Assembly (NCBI RefSeq): GCF_019352175.1
Contig: NZ_JACBYI010000001.1
Location: 372,001-436,000, forward strand
Source: Paenibacillus sp. S150
Lineage (GTDB): Bacteria; Bacillota; Bacilli; Paenibacillales; Paenibacillaceae
DNA: 64,000 bases
Direction: 5' to 3'
Part shown: in pieces, positions 1 to 8,300 of the stretch
How the letters are laid out: each line of letters starts with the position of its first letter
Position numbering within the stretch: the stretch's first letter is position 1
The notes under the pieces: generated by a model
Seen by the model: the letters and a program-made list of their open reading frames with translations, nothing else
Told to the model about the DNA's origin: nothing
Databases searched by the model: none
Program-made: the position numbers and the translations under genes

Positions 1-1483
1 TGTTGTCCACGTAAGGCTTGTGCAGCTCGATATCCTCAGGCACTTCGCGGGTAGCCATCGATCTCAGCTCAGCGATACTGTGCGGCGCAAACTCCTTGCC
101 GGTGTCCTGGCAGACCCAGACATTCAGCGGCGTGCCCCAGTAGCGGTTGCGGCTGATATTCCAGTCCACCAGCTCATCCAGGAACTTGCCGAAACGTCCT
201 TCGCGCACATGCTCGGGATACCAGTCCACGCTGTTGTTATTGGCAATCAGCTGATCCTTGATCGCCGTTGTGTTGATGAACCAGCTGTCTGTTGCATAAT
301 AGAGCAGCGGAGTATCGCAGCGCCAGCAGAACGGATAGCTGTGCTCGTATTTCTCTTTGCTGTACAGAAGTCCCTTCTCAGAGAGCACCTTCACGATGTC
401 CAGATCGCAATCCTTCACAAAGCGTCCGGCAAAACCGGAAACCACCCCGGTATATTTACCGGAAGTATCCACCACATTGACAAAGCTGATGCCATTCTCG
501 CGGCAGCTCTTATAGTCATCTTCACCGTGTGCCGGAGCCATGTGTACGATCCCGGTACCGCTGGAATCCGTAACGAAGGACGCGCCGACAATCACATTAT
601 GTCTCTCGGCCTTGATATATCCGAATGGCGGAGTATAGCTCTGGCCGATGAAGTCCGAGCCCTTGTGTGCGGACAGGATCGTGTAATCGCCCTTCAGCAC
701 CTCTTCCACAAGATTCTTAGCGAGCACATACACGCCATCTTCCTGCTGGGCGCGGACATAATCCATGTCCGGGTTCATCGCCAGCGCCATGTGCGCCGGA
801 AGCGTCCAAGGCGTGGTCGTCCAGGCCAGCACATAGTCACCGCTGCCTTCCAGCCTGAACTTGGCGGTTGCGCTCAGATCTTTGACCGTCTTGTAGCCCT
901 GCGCCACTTCATGCGAGCTCAGCGTCGTCTGGCAGCTCGGGCAATACGGGCTTACGCGGTGTCCGCGGTAGAGCAGACCTTTCTCATGCACCGTAGCGAG
1001 GATGTTCCATTCACTCTCAATATACGTATTGTCCAGGGTTACATACGGATTGTCGAGATCAGTCCAGTAGCCGATGGCTTCTGTAAATTCGCGCCATTGC
1101 TTCTCATAGCCGAACACACTTTCCTTGCATTCCCTGATGAATTTCTCAACGCCGTACTCTTCAATCTCCTGCTTGCCGGAGATGCCGAGCTTCTTCTGCA
1201 CGCCAAGCTCAACCGGAAGACCGTGTGTATCCCAGCCTGCCTTACGCACTACCCGGTAGCCCTTCATTGTCTGATAGCGGCCGATAAAGTCCTTGATGAC
1301 CCGGCCCAGCACATGCCCGATATGCGGCGCGCCGTTTGCGGTCGGCGGACCTTCATAGAACACATAGTTCGGGCGGCCTTCACGGTTCTCCATGGATCTG
1401 CGGAACGTATTTTCATCGCTCCATTTCTTCAAGATGCGGACGTCTCTGGCCCGCGCCTTTTCTCTGACATCTACTTTCTGCAT
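1..1483 (-). CDS. ileS: Isoleucyl-tRNA synthetase, IleS2 type (3' end beyond window)
   Basis: Charges tRNA-Ile with isoleucine in the cytoplasm. About 494 N-terminal codons are visible on the minus strand from the ATG at 1483; the frame stays open to base 1, so the C-terminal part with the KMSKS loop is outside the window. The N-terminus has [16 protein letters not shown] with the class I HIGH motif, then [10 protein letters not shown], and near base 150 [13 protein letters not shown]. The [10 protein letters not shown] form is typical of the eukaryotic-like IleS2 group, whereas IleS1 usually has HDGPPYANG. No ideal Shine-Dalgarno is adjacent; the nearest purine run (AGGGAAGGA) lies about 14 bases upstream. 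Expression should be set by the T-box leader at 2220-2546. The long plus-strand open frame across this region is a shadow. Confidence 0.95.
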   Translation of the reverse strand, partial: MQKVDVREKARARDVRILKKWSDENTFRRSMENREGRPNYVFYEGPPTANGAPHIGHVLGRVIKDFIGRYQTMKGYRVVRKAGWDTHGLPVELGVQKKLGISGKQEIEEYGVEKFIRECKESVFGYEKQWREFTEAIGYWTDLDNPYVTLDNTYIESEWNILATVHEKGLLYRGHRVSPYCPSCQTTLSSHEVAQGYKTVKDLSATAKFRLEGSGDYVLAWTTTPWTLPAHMALAMNPDMDYVRAQQEDGVYVLAKNLVEEVLKGDYTILSAHKGSDFIGQSYTPPFGYIKAERHNVIVGASFVTDSSGTGIVHMAPAHGEDDYKSCRENGISFVNVVDTSGKYTGVVSGFAGRFVKDCDLDIVKVLSEKGLLYSKEKYEHSYPFCWRCDTPLLYYATDSWFINTTAIKDQLIANNNSVDWYPEHVREGRFGKFLDELVDWNISRNRYWGTPLNVWVCQDTGKEFAPHSIAELRSMATREVPEDIELHKPYVDN

Positions 1484-1525
1484 TTGGTGGGTCAATCCTT
1501 CCCTGGTTTTGTCTTAAAACCTCTC

Positions 1526-2222
1526 CGATCCCTCCCAAACCCTCCCTTAGCCAAGGGAGGCCCCCAAGGGCTCCGCCCTCTGGACACCCGGAAGTTGTCT
1601 AAATACGGAGGAGAGGCGGTTTTTGATCTATTGTTGCAGTCATGCCCGCTTATCGCCGCAAGCGGCACGCTCTACCTCAAGCCCCCGGCCCGCGAACCCG
1701 CAGGGCAGCGCTGGGCCGGGGGCCTCTTGCGGCGGTTGGCGCGCCCGCCGCTGCTCTTGCTTGGGCCACCCGGCCCGCGAACCCGCAGGGCAGCGCTGGG
1801 CCGGGGCCTCTTGCGGCGGTTGGCGCAGCCCGCCGCTGCTCTGCTCTTGCTTGGGCCACCCGGCCCGCGAACCCGCAGGGCAGCGCTGGGCCGGGGCCTC
1901 TTGCGGCGGTTGGCGCGCCCGCCGCTGCTCTGCTCTTGCTTGGGCCACCCGGCCCGCGAACCCGCAGGGCAGCGCTGGGCCGGGGGCCTCTTGCGGCGGT
2001 TGGCGCGCCCGCCGCTGCTCTTGCTCTTTGCTTGGGCTCTTCCGCAGTTAAGGCTCCGCAGGCGTACCCGTTAGGGGAGCCTAAGAAGGGCCGCTCCACC
2101 GCCGAACAAATCCTTTCCCTTCCGCAGACGCCCATTTTACCACGAACAATCCCTTGTTGCGGGTGTCCAGAGGGCGGCCAGCCCTTGGGGTCCCCCTTAG
2201 AAGGGGGATTTAGGGGGATGCA
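1526..2222. repeat. Inverted-repeat-bounded GC-rich element in the ileS leader
   Basis: Two ~60-bp imperfect inverted repeats bound this segment: 1526-1588 and 2160-2222. Both arms carry, read inward, a CCC(T/C)-rich end, a CCAAGGGCT block and a shared CCGCCCTCTGGACACCC. Between them lie four GC-rich tandem repeats (1687-2040) and two short unique stretches. The element starts right after the T-box terminator and ends about 40 bases before the ileS start, so it makes up nearly all of an otherwise short leader. No clear target-site duplication was seen. No credible gene is present; every open frame inside is a repeat translation. Confidence 0.75.
1687..2040. repeat. Four GC-rich tandem repeats, period 85-90 bp
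   Basis: Units start at 1687, 1772, 1862 and 1951 with GGCCCGCGAACCCGCAGGGC and run through GCGCTGGGCCGGG, CCTCTTGCGGCGGTTGGCGC and a CTGCTCTTGCTTGGGCCACC tail. Unit length varies by small insertions such as an extra CTGCT. Frames through it give Ala/Arg/Gly/Pro-rich translations in several frames on both strands, as expected of non-coding repeats. Confidence 0.9.
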
Positions 2223-2546
2223 AAATCAAAAGCGTCGCCCCGCCCCCAAAGGGGCGAGACGACGCTCGCGATACCACCCTAATTCTGCGCCTCACGCACA
2301 TCCTTAGGGGGAGTGTATTCAGCACAATCTCAGTTCCGCGCAAATAGCTGACACGCGGGTCCGGGATAACGTCCGGCCGACGGCATAAGCCTACACACGC
2401 GCCTGAACGCTTCAGCTTAGCTTCTAGGGGAAGATTTTCCGAGCAAGGCATGAACAATCGGCTCGCAGCAATCACCGACTCTCTGGAGAACGTTACCTTA
2501 TCGTACTTGTCCCGTCATCGAATAGATATGAACATTTAAAAGATAT
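2220..2546 (-). promoter_or_regulatory. T-box riboswitch (isoleucine) of ileS
   Basis: Minus-strand leader with the marks of a T-box. The 14-base T-box AGGGTGGTATCGCG reads from 2280 to 2267. Stem I has an AGAGAGTCGGTG segment followed by GAGCCGA, near 2484-2455. An ATC triplet at 2435-2433, within GGAAAATCTTCC, is the likely specifier and matches Ile. The UGGU bulge would pair with an ACCA tRNA end, consistent with discriminator A of tRNA-Ile. A GC-rich terminator overlaps the T-box. Uncharged tRNA-Ile should favour the antiterminator and allow ileS transcription. Confidence 0.93.
2227..2263 (-). terminator. T-box-controlled terminator of ileS
   Basis: On the minus strand, GCGTCGTCTCGCCCC pairs with GGGGCGGGGCGACGC around a short loop, followed by TTTTGATTTT. 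Its 5' arm abuts the conserved T-box (2267-2280), the usual mutually exclusive antiterminator/terminator arrangement. Confidence 0.88.
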
Positions 2547-2552
2547 GTTCTA

Positions 2553-2581
2553 ATTATAGACGTTTTGAGCTGAAATGTCAA
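2553..2581 (-). promoter_or_regulatory. Sigma-A promoter of the ileS T-box transcript
   Basis: Minus strand: TTGACA (2581-2576), 17-base spacer, TATAAT (2558-2553). Both hexamers match consensus exactly. The expected start is near 2546, just upstream of stem I of the T-box. Confidence 0.9.
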
Positions 2582-2652
2582 TCCTGAGACAGCGGCGCTC
2601 CGCAACAGATTATGAATGGGATAGCCTGAGCCAGGCTATCTATTCTTATTAA

Positions 2653-3138
2653 TCAGAGCGCGTTCTCACTCACTTCACGGCTCTCCAGGGCATTCCAGTC
2701 ATCCGTGGACAGCAGCTCCAGCTGCGCTTCCAGCAGTGTACGGAAACGGGTGCGGTAGATTGAGGCCTGCTTGCGCAGCTCTTCCGTCTCGATCGCAACC
2801 TTACGGGATTTGGACAACGCTTCGTTGATGATCCGGTCGGCGTTTTTTTCCGCTTCCTTGATAATCAGCTGCGATTCCTTCTTGGAGTTGTTCTTCACAT
2901 CATCTGCGGCTTCCTGGGCAACGATGATCGTTTTGGACAGGCTTTCTTCAATATTGACAAAATGATCAAGCCGCTCCTGCAAGGACAAAAGCTGATTGTG
3001 CAGCTCTTTGTTCTCACGGATGACGCTCTCATAATCCTTGATCACCTGATCCAGAAATTCGTTGACCTCGTCTTCATCATAACCGCGGATTCTCCGGGAG
3101 AACTCCTTGTTATGTATATCGAGCGGTGTTAATGGCAT
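2653..3138 (-). CDS. divIVA: Cell-division/polarity protein DivIVA
   Basis: Coiled-coil protein that binds negatively curved membrane at septa and poles and recruits division or polarity partners. The N-terminal membrane-binding module is clear (MPLTPLDIHNKEF, then RRIRGYDEDEVNEFLD at about 15-30), followed by long heptad-rich helices to about residue 145. 161 aa. The start is taken at the ATG at 3138, eight bases after AGGAGG (3152-3147); an upstream in-frame GTG overlaps that ribosome site and is unlikely. Last gene of the ylm/sepF group, separated from ylmH by 332 bp that hold a dispersed repeat. Confidence 0.93.
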   Translation of the reverse strand: MPLTPLDIHNKEFSRRIRGYDEDEVNEFLDQVIKDYESVIRENKELHNQLLSLQERLDHFVNIEESLSKTIIVAQEAADDVKNNSKKESQLIIKEAEKNADRIINEALSKSRKVAIETEELRKQASIYRTRFRTLLEAQLELLSTDDWNALESREVSENAL

Positions 3139-3225
3139 GCTGTGCACCTCCTAGAAATTTCGGACCTCTTGTGCCCCTGAACCCTAATCTGTCCCGCAGA
3201 CCCAAGAAGAAAGACTGTATTGTAT

Positions 3226-3282
3226 AGAAACGGCTGCTCCGTCCTCTGAAAAGAGGCGGCTTCCTTTTCTGCAAACTATAAG
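3226..3282. repeat. Dispersed nested-hairpin repeat A (diverged copy)
   Basis: GAAACGGCTGCTCCGTCCTC, then GAGGCGGC and TTTTCTGC, match the 57890-57980 copy closely (GAAACGGCTTCGCCGTCCTC, then GAGGCGGC and CGTTTCT). It occupies the divIVA-ylmH gap. The rest of 3139-3470 shows no convincing gene or promoter. Confidence 0.6.
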
Positions 3283-3470
3283 ATCAGTCACAGTACGATA
3301 CCTATATACCTGATACTCATAGTTCAAGTATACGCGGATTGCGGAATTGCATCCGGCTGCCGCTTCAAGGTCCGCCTCTTCTACAAGTATCGGCGTCCAG
3401 CTTTTAAAATGTCTGGTTCCCTATAGAGATATTCAAATTCGACAGGCAGCGCCGGATTCCTGCATGAGTT

Positions 3471-4253
3471 TCAGACAAATTTGCCGACCTGCACCCGGTA
3501 ACGGCCTTTTTTGGTCAGACTGCCGATCTCCAGAACCTTAAAGCGGCCAAAACCCTGAATGGAGACCATATCCCCATCCTTAAGCCCGCAGGATGGATCT
3601 TCCTCCACCTTCCAGTTGACGCGGACGCGTCCGGCTTTGATGGGGGCAAGAATCTTGCTCCGGCTAAGACGGGTCACATCCGCAGCAATGCCGTCAAGCC
3701 GCAGCGAGGCAACCGTAATCTCCAGCGTCTCCAGCTTCACACTGCTGCTGCGCAGAGCGGCTAACGGCAAAATCTCCGTACTGACGCTGATTCTGTGTAC
3801 CCCCGTCAGATTCATGGCCAAATAATCGGCAATGTCCGCCGATACAACCACATGACAGCCATCCTCCAGGACATGGATATCGCCGATTTTCCCTCTTTTT
3901 ATTCCCAGTCCAAGGATTGCGCCCATGTAATCCCCATGCTCCAATGCCAGAAACTTCTGTTCACCCGAGGAGATGGCGAGCACCCTAAGCTCCATATCCT
4001 CTCCCGCAAGATCACGGTAATCCGGAGCCACCAGAGCCCGCTTCCGCTCCGCCTCCTCCGAGCCGCCTTCCCATCTTACAGAGACATCGGGATGACGGTT
4101 CGCAAGCGTCTGCAGAATGAAGCCCTGACGGGGGTCCAAAAATTCAGTCAGCCTGGTCTCATGATACTCTCCTGCACTGGTAACCCATTCCCAGGCCTTG
4201 TCCACAAATTGCCGTTCATCGGGGTGAAAATGTCCGTAAATTCCGTTCTTCAT
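3471..4253 (-). CDS. ylmH: YlmH family S4-domain RNA-binding protein
   Basis: 260 aa, about the usual length for YlmH, which lies between the YggT gene and divIVA in many Gram-positive genomes. The C-terminal ~75 residues (LDGIAADVTRLSRSKILAPI to the end) form an S4 RNA-binding domain; the N-terminal part (HFHPDERQFVDKAWEW, then LTEFLDPRQ) is the conserved YlmH domain. The family has been linked to the ribosome and to rescue of stalled translation; the role here is inferred. Start ATG at 4253, nine bases after the yggT stop, with only a weak Shine-Dalgarno. Confidence 0.9.
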   Translation of the reverse strand: MKNGIYGHFHPDERQFVDKAWEWVTSAGEYHETRLTEFLDPRQGFILQTLANRHPDVSVRWEGGSEEAERKRALVAPDYRDLAGEDMELRVLAISSGEQKFLALEHGDYMGAILGLGIKRGKIGDIHVLEDGCHVVVSADIADYLAMNLTGVHRISVSTEILPLAALRSSSVKLETLEITVASLRLDGIAADVTRLSRSKILAPIKAGRVRVNWKVEEDPSCGLKDGDMVSIQGFGRFKVLEIGSLTKKGRYRVQVGKFV

Positions 4254-4262
4254 CGCAGCAGC

Positions 4263-4529
4263 CTAAAACAGATATATAACAAGATACTGCAATCCGTTCT
4301 TTGCAAACTCCAGGACAAACAGCGCGATAATCGGGGAGATATCTATCGTCCCGAACAGTGCCGGAATAATGCGCCGGAATGGCGTCAGGTAGGGCTCCAC
4401 CAGCTTTCCAAGCAATTCTCCGATGAAGCTGTCCCGCACATTCGGCAACCAGGACATAAGGACGTAGAAAATGATCATCACAAAGTAAATGTTGTATAGA
4501 ATATCAATAATTAGTAGTATTTGGGACAA
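4263..4529 (-). CDS. YggT family membrane protein (YlmG)
   Basis: 88-aa membrane protein with two hydrophobic segments (about 5-25 and 62-84) flanking the conserved loop WLPNVRDSFIGELLGKLVEP and YLTPFRRIIP. YggT/YlmG proteins accompany sepF and are tied to envelope or division functions, mechanism not settled. The start is a TTG at 4529 behind GAGGTG (4543-4538); a nearby ATG is out of frame. The sepF stop codon lies inside this ribosome site, so the two are probably translationally coupled. Confidence 0.88.
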   Translation of the reverse strand: MSQILLIIDILYNIYFVMIIFYVLMSWLPNVRDSFIGELLGKLVEPYLTPFRRIIPALFGTIDISPIIALFVLEFAKNGLQYLVIYLF

Positions 4530-4536
4530 AGCCCAT

Positions 4537-4980
4537 TCACCTCATTCTGTTGTAGTCTTGATCGTCACCCAGAATTTCCGAAATGGAGCCTTGAATTTCA
4601 ACGGTATCCGGCGTGCACATGAATATATTGCCCCCAATCTTGGAGATTCCTCCGCCCAGGGCATAAACGGTTCCGCTGAGAAAATCAATGATGCGCATCG
4701 CCTGATCATTCCGGACGCGCTGCAGATTGATGACTACGGTGCGGTGGGATCGGAGATGGTCGGCGATTTCCTGGGCTTCTTCATAAGAGCGGGGCTCATA
4801 CAGCACGACCTTCACATTTTTTTGCGAATGGATACTGACGACGTTTGCCCGCTGATTTTTGCGGGTTTCCACAGGGGCAGGCTCGTATTCGTCTTCATCG
4901 CGGGAAATTTGCTCCCGCTCCACAACTTCCTCTTCCTCCTGCAAGCCCAAAAAACTCATAAACCGGTTCATCACGCCCAT
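4537..4980 (-). CDS. sepF: Cell-division protein SepF
   Basis: 147-aa FtsZ-associated protein that tethers and aligns FtsZ filaments at the membrane. It starts with a short amphipathic helix ([13 protein letters not shown]), then an acidic linker to about residue 45, then the DUF552 domain with [27 protein letters not shown] and [14 protein letters not shown]. The ATG at 4980 sits seven bases after AGGAGG and overlaps the yggS stop by one base (TGATG), indicating translational coupling. Confidence 0.95.
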   Translation of the reverse strand: MGVMNRFMSFLGLQEEEEVVEREQISRDEDEYEPAPVETRKNQRANVVSIHSQKNVKVVLYEPRSYEEAQEIADHLRSHRTVVINLQRVRNDQAMRIIDFLSGTVYALGGGISKIGGNIFMCTPDTVEIQGSISEILGDDQDYNRMR

Positions 4981-5672
4981 CAAGCTCCCTCCTCATGACC
5001 TACTAATACCGTACCCAGGCGAACCTGGGTGGCTCCTTCCTCTATCGCCACTTCAAAATCATTCGACATTCCCATCGACAGCTCCCGGATAGGCTCAGGC
5101 GTCAAGGCCAGCAGGTTCAGCTCATCCCTCAGCTCCCGGAGCCCCCGGAACACCGGGCGGGTCTGCTCCGGCTCCGCCTCGTAAGGGGCCATGGTCATCA
5201 GTCCGATGACCTTGATACGGTGCAGACCGGCGATTTCACGCAGAAATTCCGGCACCGCCCCGGGCGCAAGACCGAACTTTGTATCCTCTCCCGAAATGTT
5301 CACCTGAAGAAAAACATTTACGGCAAGTCCTGCGGCATCGGCCTTTTTGTGCAGCTCCCGTGCCAGCGACAAACGGTCAAGCGAGTGTATATATTGAAAT
5401 TTGCCAATAACATCCTTCACCTTATTGGTCTGCAAATGCCCGATGAAATGCCAGGTCCCCTTATGTCCCAGGGCATTCCACTTTGGTTCAGCATCCTGCC
5501 AGCGGCTCTCGGCGATATCCTCAAGTCCTGCATCCAGCACAGCGGATACCGTTTCCAGAGACACATATTTGGTCACTGCGATAACCTTGACATCCGCCGC
5601 ATCCCGGCCGCTTGCCGCACAGGCACGTGCTACACGTTCCTTTACCCCGGCTATTCTTTCCTGCAGTGTCAA
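4980..5672 (-). CDS. YggS family pyridoxal-phosphate homeostasis protein
   Basis: 230-aa PLP-binding TIM-barrel protein (PLPBP/YlmE family) that buffers intracellular PLP; no catalytic reaction is established for the family. The PLP lysine is in VIAVTKYVS (about residue 35). [29 protein letters not shown] and [13 protein letters not shown] are the usual family blocks. Start TTG at 5672, nine bases after AGGAG. Follows pgeF by three bases. Confidence 0.93.
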   Translation of the reverse strand: MTLQERIAGVKERVARACAASGRDAADVKVIAVTKYVSLETVSAVLDAGLEDIAESRWQDAEPKWNALGHKGTWHFIGHLQTNKVKDVIGKFQYIHSLDRLSLARELHKKADAAGLAVNVFLQVNISGEDTKFGLAPGAVPEFLREIAGLHRIKVIGLMTMAPYEAEPEQTRPVFRGLRELRDELNLLALTPEPIRELSMGMSNDFEVAIEEGATQVRLGTVLVGHEEGA

Positions 5673-5675
5673 CGT

Positions 5676-6533
5676 TCAGCTCTCCTTTATTCCGATCCAG
5701 CTCGTCATTCTTCCTGTAACTCCATTTTCCTTCCGGTACGAAAAGAACAGATCCTGATTACAGCTTGTACACCATGATGTACATTCGATATGAGTCGGCA
5801 ATATTCCTGCTTTAATCATAATGCGTCGATTCATTTCTTTCAAGTTCAGCATGCTTTTCCGGTGATCCGCTTCCGACATTCTATATAAGTCCGGTACGCC
5901 TCCGCGGGGGGGCGCCGGCTCCAGTTCCCCTTCAAGCCGGTGGATATGATTCATCACATAGTCGTCCACTTCATAGCAGCAGTCACCGGTGGATGGCCCT
6001 ATTCCGGCAAGAATATCCCGGGGGCGGCTGCCATAGGCGCTCTCCATACGGGCAACCATTGCGGCGGCAATCTCCGCCACGGTCCCTTTCCAGCCCGCAT
6101 GCGCGAGTCCCACCGCTTTTACCAGCGGGTCATAGAAGTAGAGGGGAACGCAATCGGCATAAAATGAGGTCAAAAGCACACCCGGCACGCTGGTAAGCAA
6201 ACCATCCGTTGCCTGAAAGGCCGACGCCCTGTCCAAACTCCCCCGGCCGCGGTCTTCTGCCTTCACGACTGCTATATCTTTTCCATGGGTTTGCTCTCCG
6301 CAGGTCCAGTCCTGTATTGTAAACCCGAGGCTCCCGGCAAGCAATGTACGGTTCGCGAGAACATCCTCGGGCTTATCCCCAACATGAAAGGCACAGTTAA
6401 AGCTGTCATAAGGCGCCTTGCCAAAGCCCCCCCGCCTGCCCGTGAACCCTGCCGTAATTTCTGCATGCTCCGCAAGCCATGGCTCCAGATGAAGCAGCAT
6501 CGGCATCCCGCTTTTTTGCATAAACGGCTCCAT
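5676..6533 (-). CDS. pgeF: YfiH/PgeF family laccase-domain protein (YlmD)
   Basis: 285-aa polyphenol-oxidase-fold protein. Family members act on purine nucleosides and peptidoglycan-editing roles have been proposed; the substrate here is not predictable. Metal-site blocks are visible: LLTSFYADCVPLYFYD, VGLAHAGWKGTV, GIGPSTGDCCYEV and a C-terminal CTSWCTSC. The ATG at 6533 follows GGAGGTG at good spacing; longer in-frame starts upstream have no ribosome site and give non-conserved sequence. Confidence 0.92.
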   Translation of the reverse strand: MEPFMQKSGMPMLLHLEPWLAEHAEITAGFTGRRGGFGKAPYDSFNCAFHVGDKPEDVLANRTLLAGSLGFTIQDWTCGEQTHGKDIAVVKAEDRGRGSLDRASAFQATDGLLTSVPGVLLTSFYADCVPLYFYDPLVKAVGLAHAGWKGTVAEIAAAMVARMESAYGSRPRDILAGIGPSTGDCCYEVDDYVMNHIHRLEGELEPAPPRGGVPDLYRMSEADHRKSMLNLKEMNRRIMIKAGILPTHIECTSWCTSCNQDLFFSYRKENGVTGRMTSWIGIKES

Positions 6534-6700
6534 ATCTTCACCTCCGCCTAAGTGTACCACAAGATGCCCCCACAAGGCGGTGCCTGCTCCGCGTTCAGCA
6601 CAGCCCTGTACTTGATACATCCCCAAATTAAGTAGAAACATAAGCCTGCTTGCTCGCCTGAACCCTATAATACTTATTTTCAAAAAAAAGACGCACTCTG

Positions 6701-7012
6701 TCAATAAGTGCGCCGTTCACTGCGGTCTCCCCGCTCCAGATACATGGTTTCCCGTTCTTCCTGATTTTGCGGCATCCGGATTTCCTCCATCTTGACCAGT
6801 ACGACATCGGCACCGATCTTCACAATATTCCGCCAGGGAATAATCAAATCCGTACCTCCTCCGAAAAGGCCCATGAAGCGTGTATACCCCGGGATAATGA
6901 TGGCATCAATCACGCCGCGGCGAAGATCCAGCTCCAGATCACTGATCTGCCCCAGGCGCTTCCCGTCGACAATATTGATCACATCCTTCGTCTGAAAATC
7001 GGAGATTTTCAT
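6701..7012 (-). CDS. YlmC/YmxH family PRC-barrel protein
   Basis: 103-aa PRC-barrel protein (MKISDFQTKDVINIVDGKRL at the start, then GQISDLELDLRRG and DLIIPWRNIVKIGADVVLV). Members lie beside sigG/sigE or in ylm operons of spore formers; function unknown, with association to sporulation. The start at 7012 follows AGGCGG by ten bases and matches the family N-terminus; a GTG at about 7045 behind AGGGG is an alternative. Confidence 0.85.
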   Translation of the reverse strand: MKISDFQTKDVINIVDGKRLGQISDLELDLRRGVIDAIIIPGYTRFMGLFGGGTDLIIPWRNIVKIGADVVLVKMEEIRMPQNQEERETMYLERGDRSERRTY

Positions 7013-7063
7013 TTTTTTGCTGCCGCCTATAGAATCGTCGTTCACCTCGCCACCCCTGTACAT

Positions 7064-7330
7064 TCAGACGTATAGTCCAATATATGTTATCCGGGCTTGG
7101 CAACATGCCATGATTAATTTATTGCGGCACTCCAAGCTGTAAGTGAGGATATAGACCTTGCAGCAAGCAGAAACGGCTTCGCCGTCCTTGACCGGGCAGC
7201 GCAGCCGTTTGCATTTCAGGTGTAAGGCTGGCTGCTGAAGCCAGGCGGGGAGCCAGGCGGAAACGGTCACCTCATATTCCCCCGGCCCCTTTTCCGCAAG
7301 CGTTAGTGGAAAAAAGGATACCTCATCCAT
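7064..7330 (-). CDS. Hypothetical 88-aa protein
   Basis: I do not recognise this ORF. The start ATG at 7330 lies six bases after AAGGGGGAG, a strong ribosome site. The first 50 residues (MDEVSFFPLTLAEKGPGEYE, VTVSAWLPAWLQQP) look like a small soluble domain; the C-terminal part, rich in Cys (ACCKVYILTYSLECRNK), runs through a copy of dispersed repeat A and may not be original coding sequence. It ends about 50 bases before ylmC. Possibly a gene whose 3' end was replaced by a repeat insertion. Confidence 0.4.
   Translation of the reverse strand: MDEVSFFPLTLAEKGPGEYEVTVSAWLPAWLQQPALHLKCKRLRCPVKDGEAVSACCKVYILTYSLECRNKLIMACCQARITYIGLYV
7169..7230. repeat. Dispersed nested-hairpin repeat A (partial copy)
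   Basis: AGAAACGGCTTCGCCGTCCT is identical to the left part of the other copies; the inner palindrome is replaced by TGACCGGGCAGCGC, followed by AGCCGTTTGCATTTCAGG. It lies inside the 3' half of the 88-aa ORF. Confidence 0.65.
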
Positions 7331-7403
7331 CCGTTTCTCCCCCTTACAGAGGAATACGCCTACATTAAGATGTACTTGAACCATTCATCCAAAGGGCAGC
7401 CGT

Positions 7404-7590
7404 TTTAGTGGTAAAAAGGATAACTAATCCACCGCATTCGGAGACTGGATCATCCCTAGTGGGAAAAAGTACAACTAATCCGGCTGAAATCAGCCATATG
7501 GGGGGAGCGGGCCTCCATGAAGTGTACAAAATCCCACTAAAACCCGTTAAAGCCAGGATTCCAGCCCATTAGTGTTACTTTTTCCACTTC
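7404..7590. repeat. Short TTAGTG-type repeat array (four copies)
   Basis: Copies at about 7404-7429, 7455-7481, 7520-7540 and 7568-7590. Core TAGTGGGAAAAAGTACAACT continues to AATCC; the third and fourth are in the opposite orientation. Outer bases form a short inverted repeat (TTAGTG with CACTAA). The same family forms a longer array at 58854-59182. Confidence 0.75.
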
Positions 7591-7826
7591 GCTTCAGTCC
7601 CCTATGAATCTCCTCCTATGCGTTCCATCAGCTTGTTCAGGTTCGCCGGTTCATTTCATATAAGCCGGTTCCATTCATATACATTAAGTTTCTTTATTGT
7701 GTTTTTTAAAGATGACAGAACCGCCTCCCGCTTAAACAGCGGAGCGGACGGACAGACCCGCGGAACAGCGGCAGCGGCCGCCTGGGTCTCCGGATTTTCA
7801 CCGCTAAGAGACTGCGACAAAATAAA

Positions 7827-7888
7827 GTACCGCTACATTGTTGACAAACTCCCAAAACCGTGGAGATTTTGTCAACAAAAGCGGATAC
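7827..7888. repeat. Long imperfect hairpin
   Basis: GTACCGCT, then TTGTTGACAAACTCC, is matched after a ~9-base loop by GGAGATTTTGTCAACAA and AGCGGATAC, giving a stem of more than 20 pairs with small bulges. No T-run follows, so it is not a simple terminator. Confidence 0.7.
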
Positions 7889-8001
7889 CAATTTCCTCGC
7901 TGCTCCTAAGGGGAATGAAAAAAAATCTGGAGAGCACAGCGACCCGGACAATGCTCCGTTCGCGGAGCCGTCCACTCCAAAAGCCTGCGTATATCCTGCG
8001 C

Positions 8002-8100
8002 AAGTGGAAACGGCTTCGCCGTCCTTATAAGGACGGTATCCGTTTCAGCGGGAAAGATAAGGCTAATTTATAGCCTGAAACCTATAAATTCTCTTTCAAA
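8002..8100. repeat. Dispersed nested-hairpin repeat A (full copy)
   Basis: AAGTGGAAACGGCTTCG leads into the perfect palindrome CCGTCCTTATAAGGACGG, then the return arm CCGTTTC, then AGATAAGGCTAATTTATAGC, CTGAAACCTATAAATT and CTCTTTCAAA. The left ~70 bases are nearly identical to the copy at 48441-48541. Confidence 0.85.
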
Positions 8101-8217
8101 ATAACCCCACAAAGCCATCGTTGCCGCTGCCGCGGCACCACAGAGGATGGAAATGGGGGGTAGATTTTGTTGCGTTTAATTTCTTGCGGCCTTTAAGCAA
8201 TTATCCTCATCCGTAAA

Positions 8218-8300
8218 GTTATTTCCAGGGTAGCGGGGCCTTAGCTTCGATGATGACTCAGGTACTTTGCGGGGACTCCAAAACATATAAACCTGAATTT
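8218..8300. repeat. Dispersed repeat B (copy 1)
   Basis: GGGGCCTTAGCTTCGATGAT, then GACTCAGGTACTTTGCGGGG and CCAAAACATATAAA, match the copy at 11397-11483 with few changes. The left hairpin arm present in copy 2 is degraded here. Confidence 0.8.

Noticed and set aside
20..2074. 684-codon plus-strand open frame
   Set aside because: Antisense shadow of ileS running on through the GC-rich repeats; composition is erratic and ileS is unmistakable on the other strand.
1623..2307. Several Ala/Arg/Gly/Pro-rich frames in the tandem repeats
   Set aside because: Open in many frames on both strands with repeated translations; caused by GC-rich repeats lacking stops, not coding.
7618..8073. 151-codon plus frame that shares a peptide with a frame at 48190-48951
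   Set aside because: The shared peptide is only the translation of dispersed repeat A; neither frame has a ribosome site or conservation.
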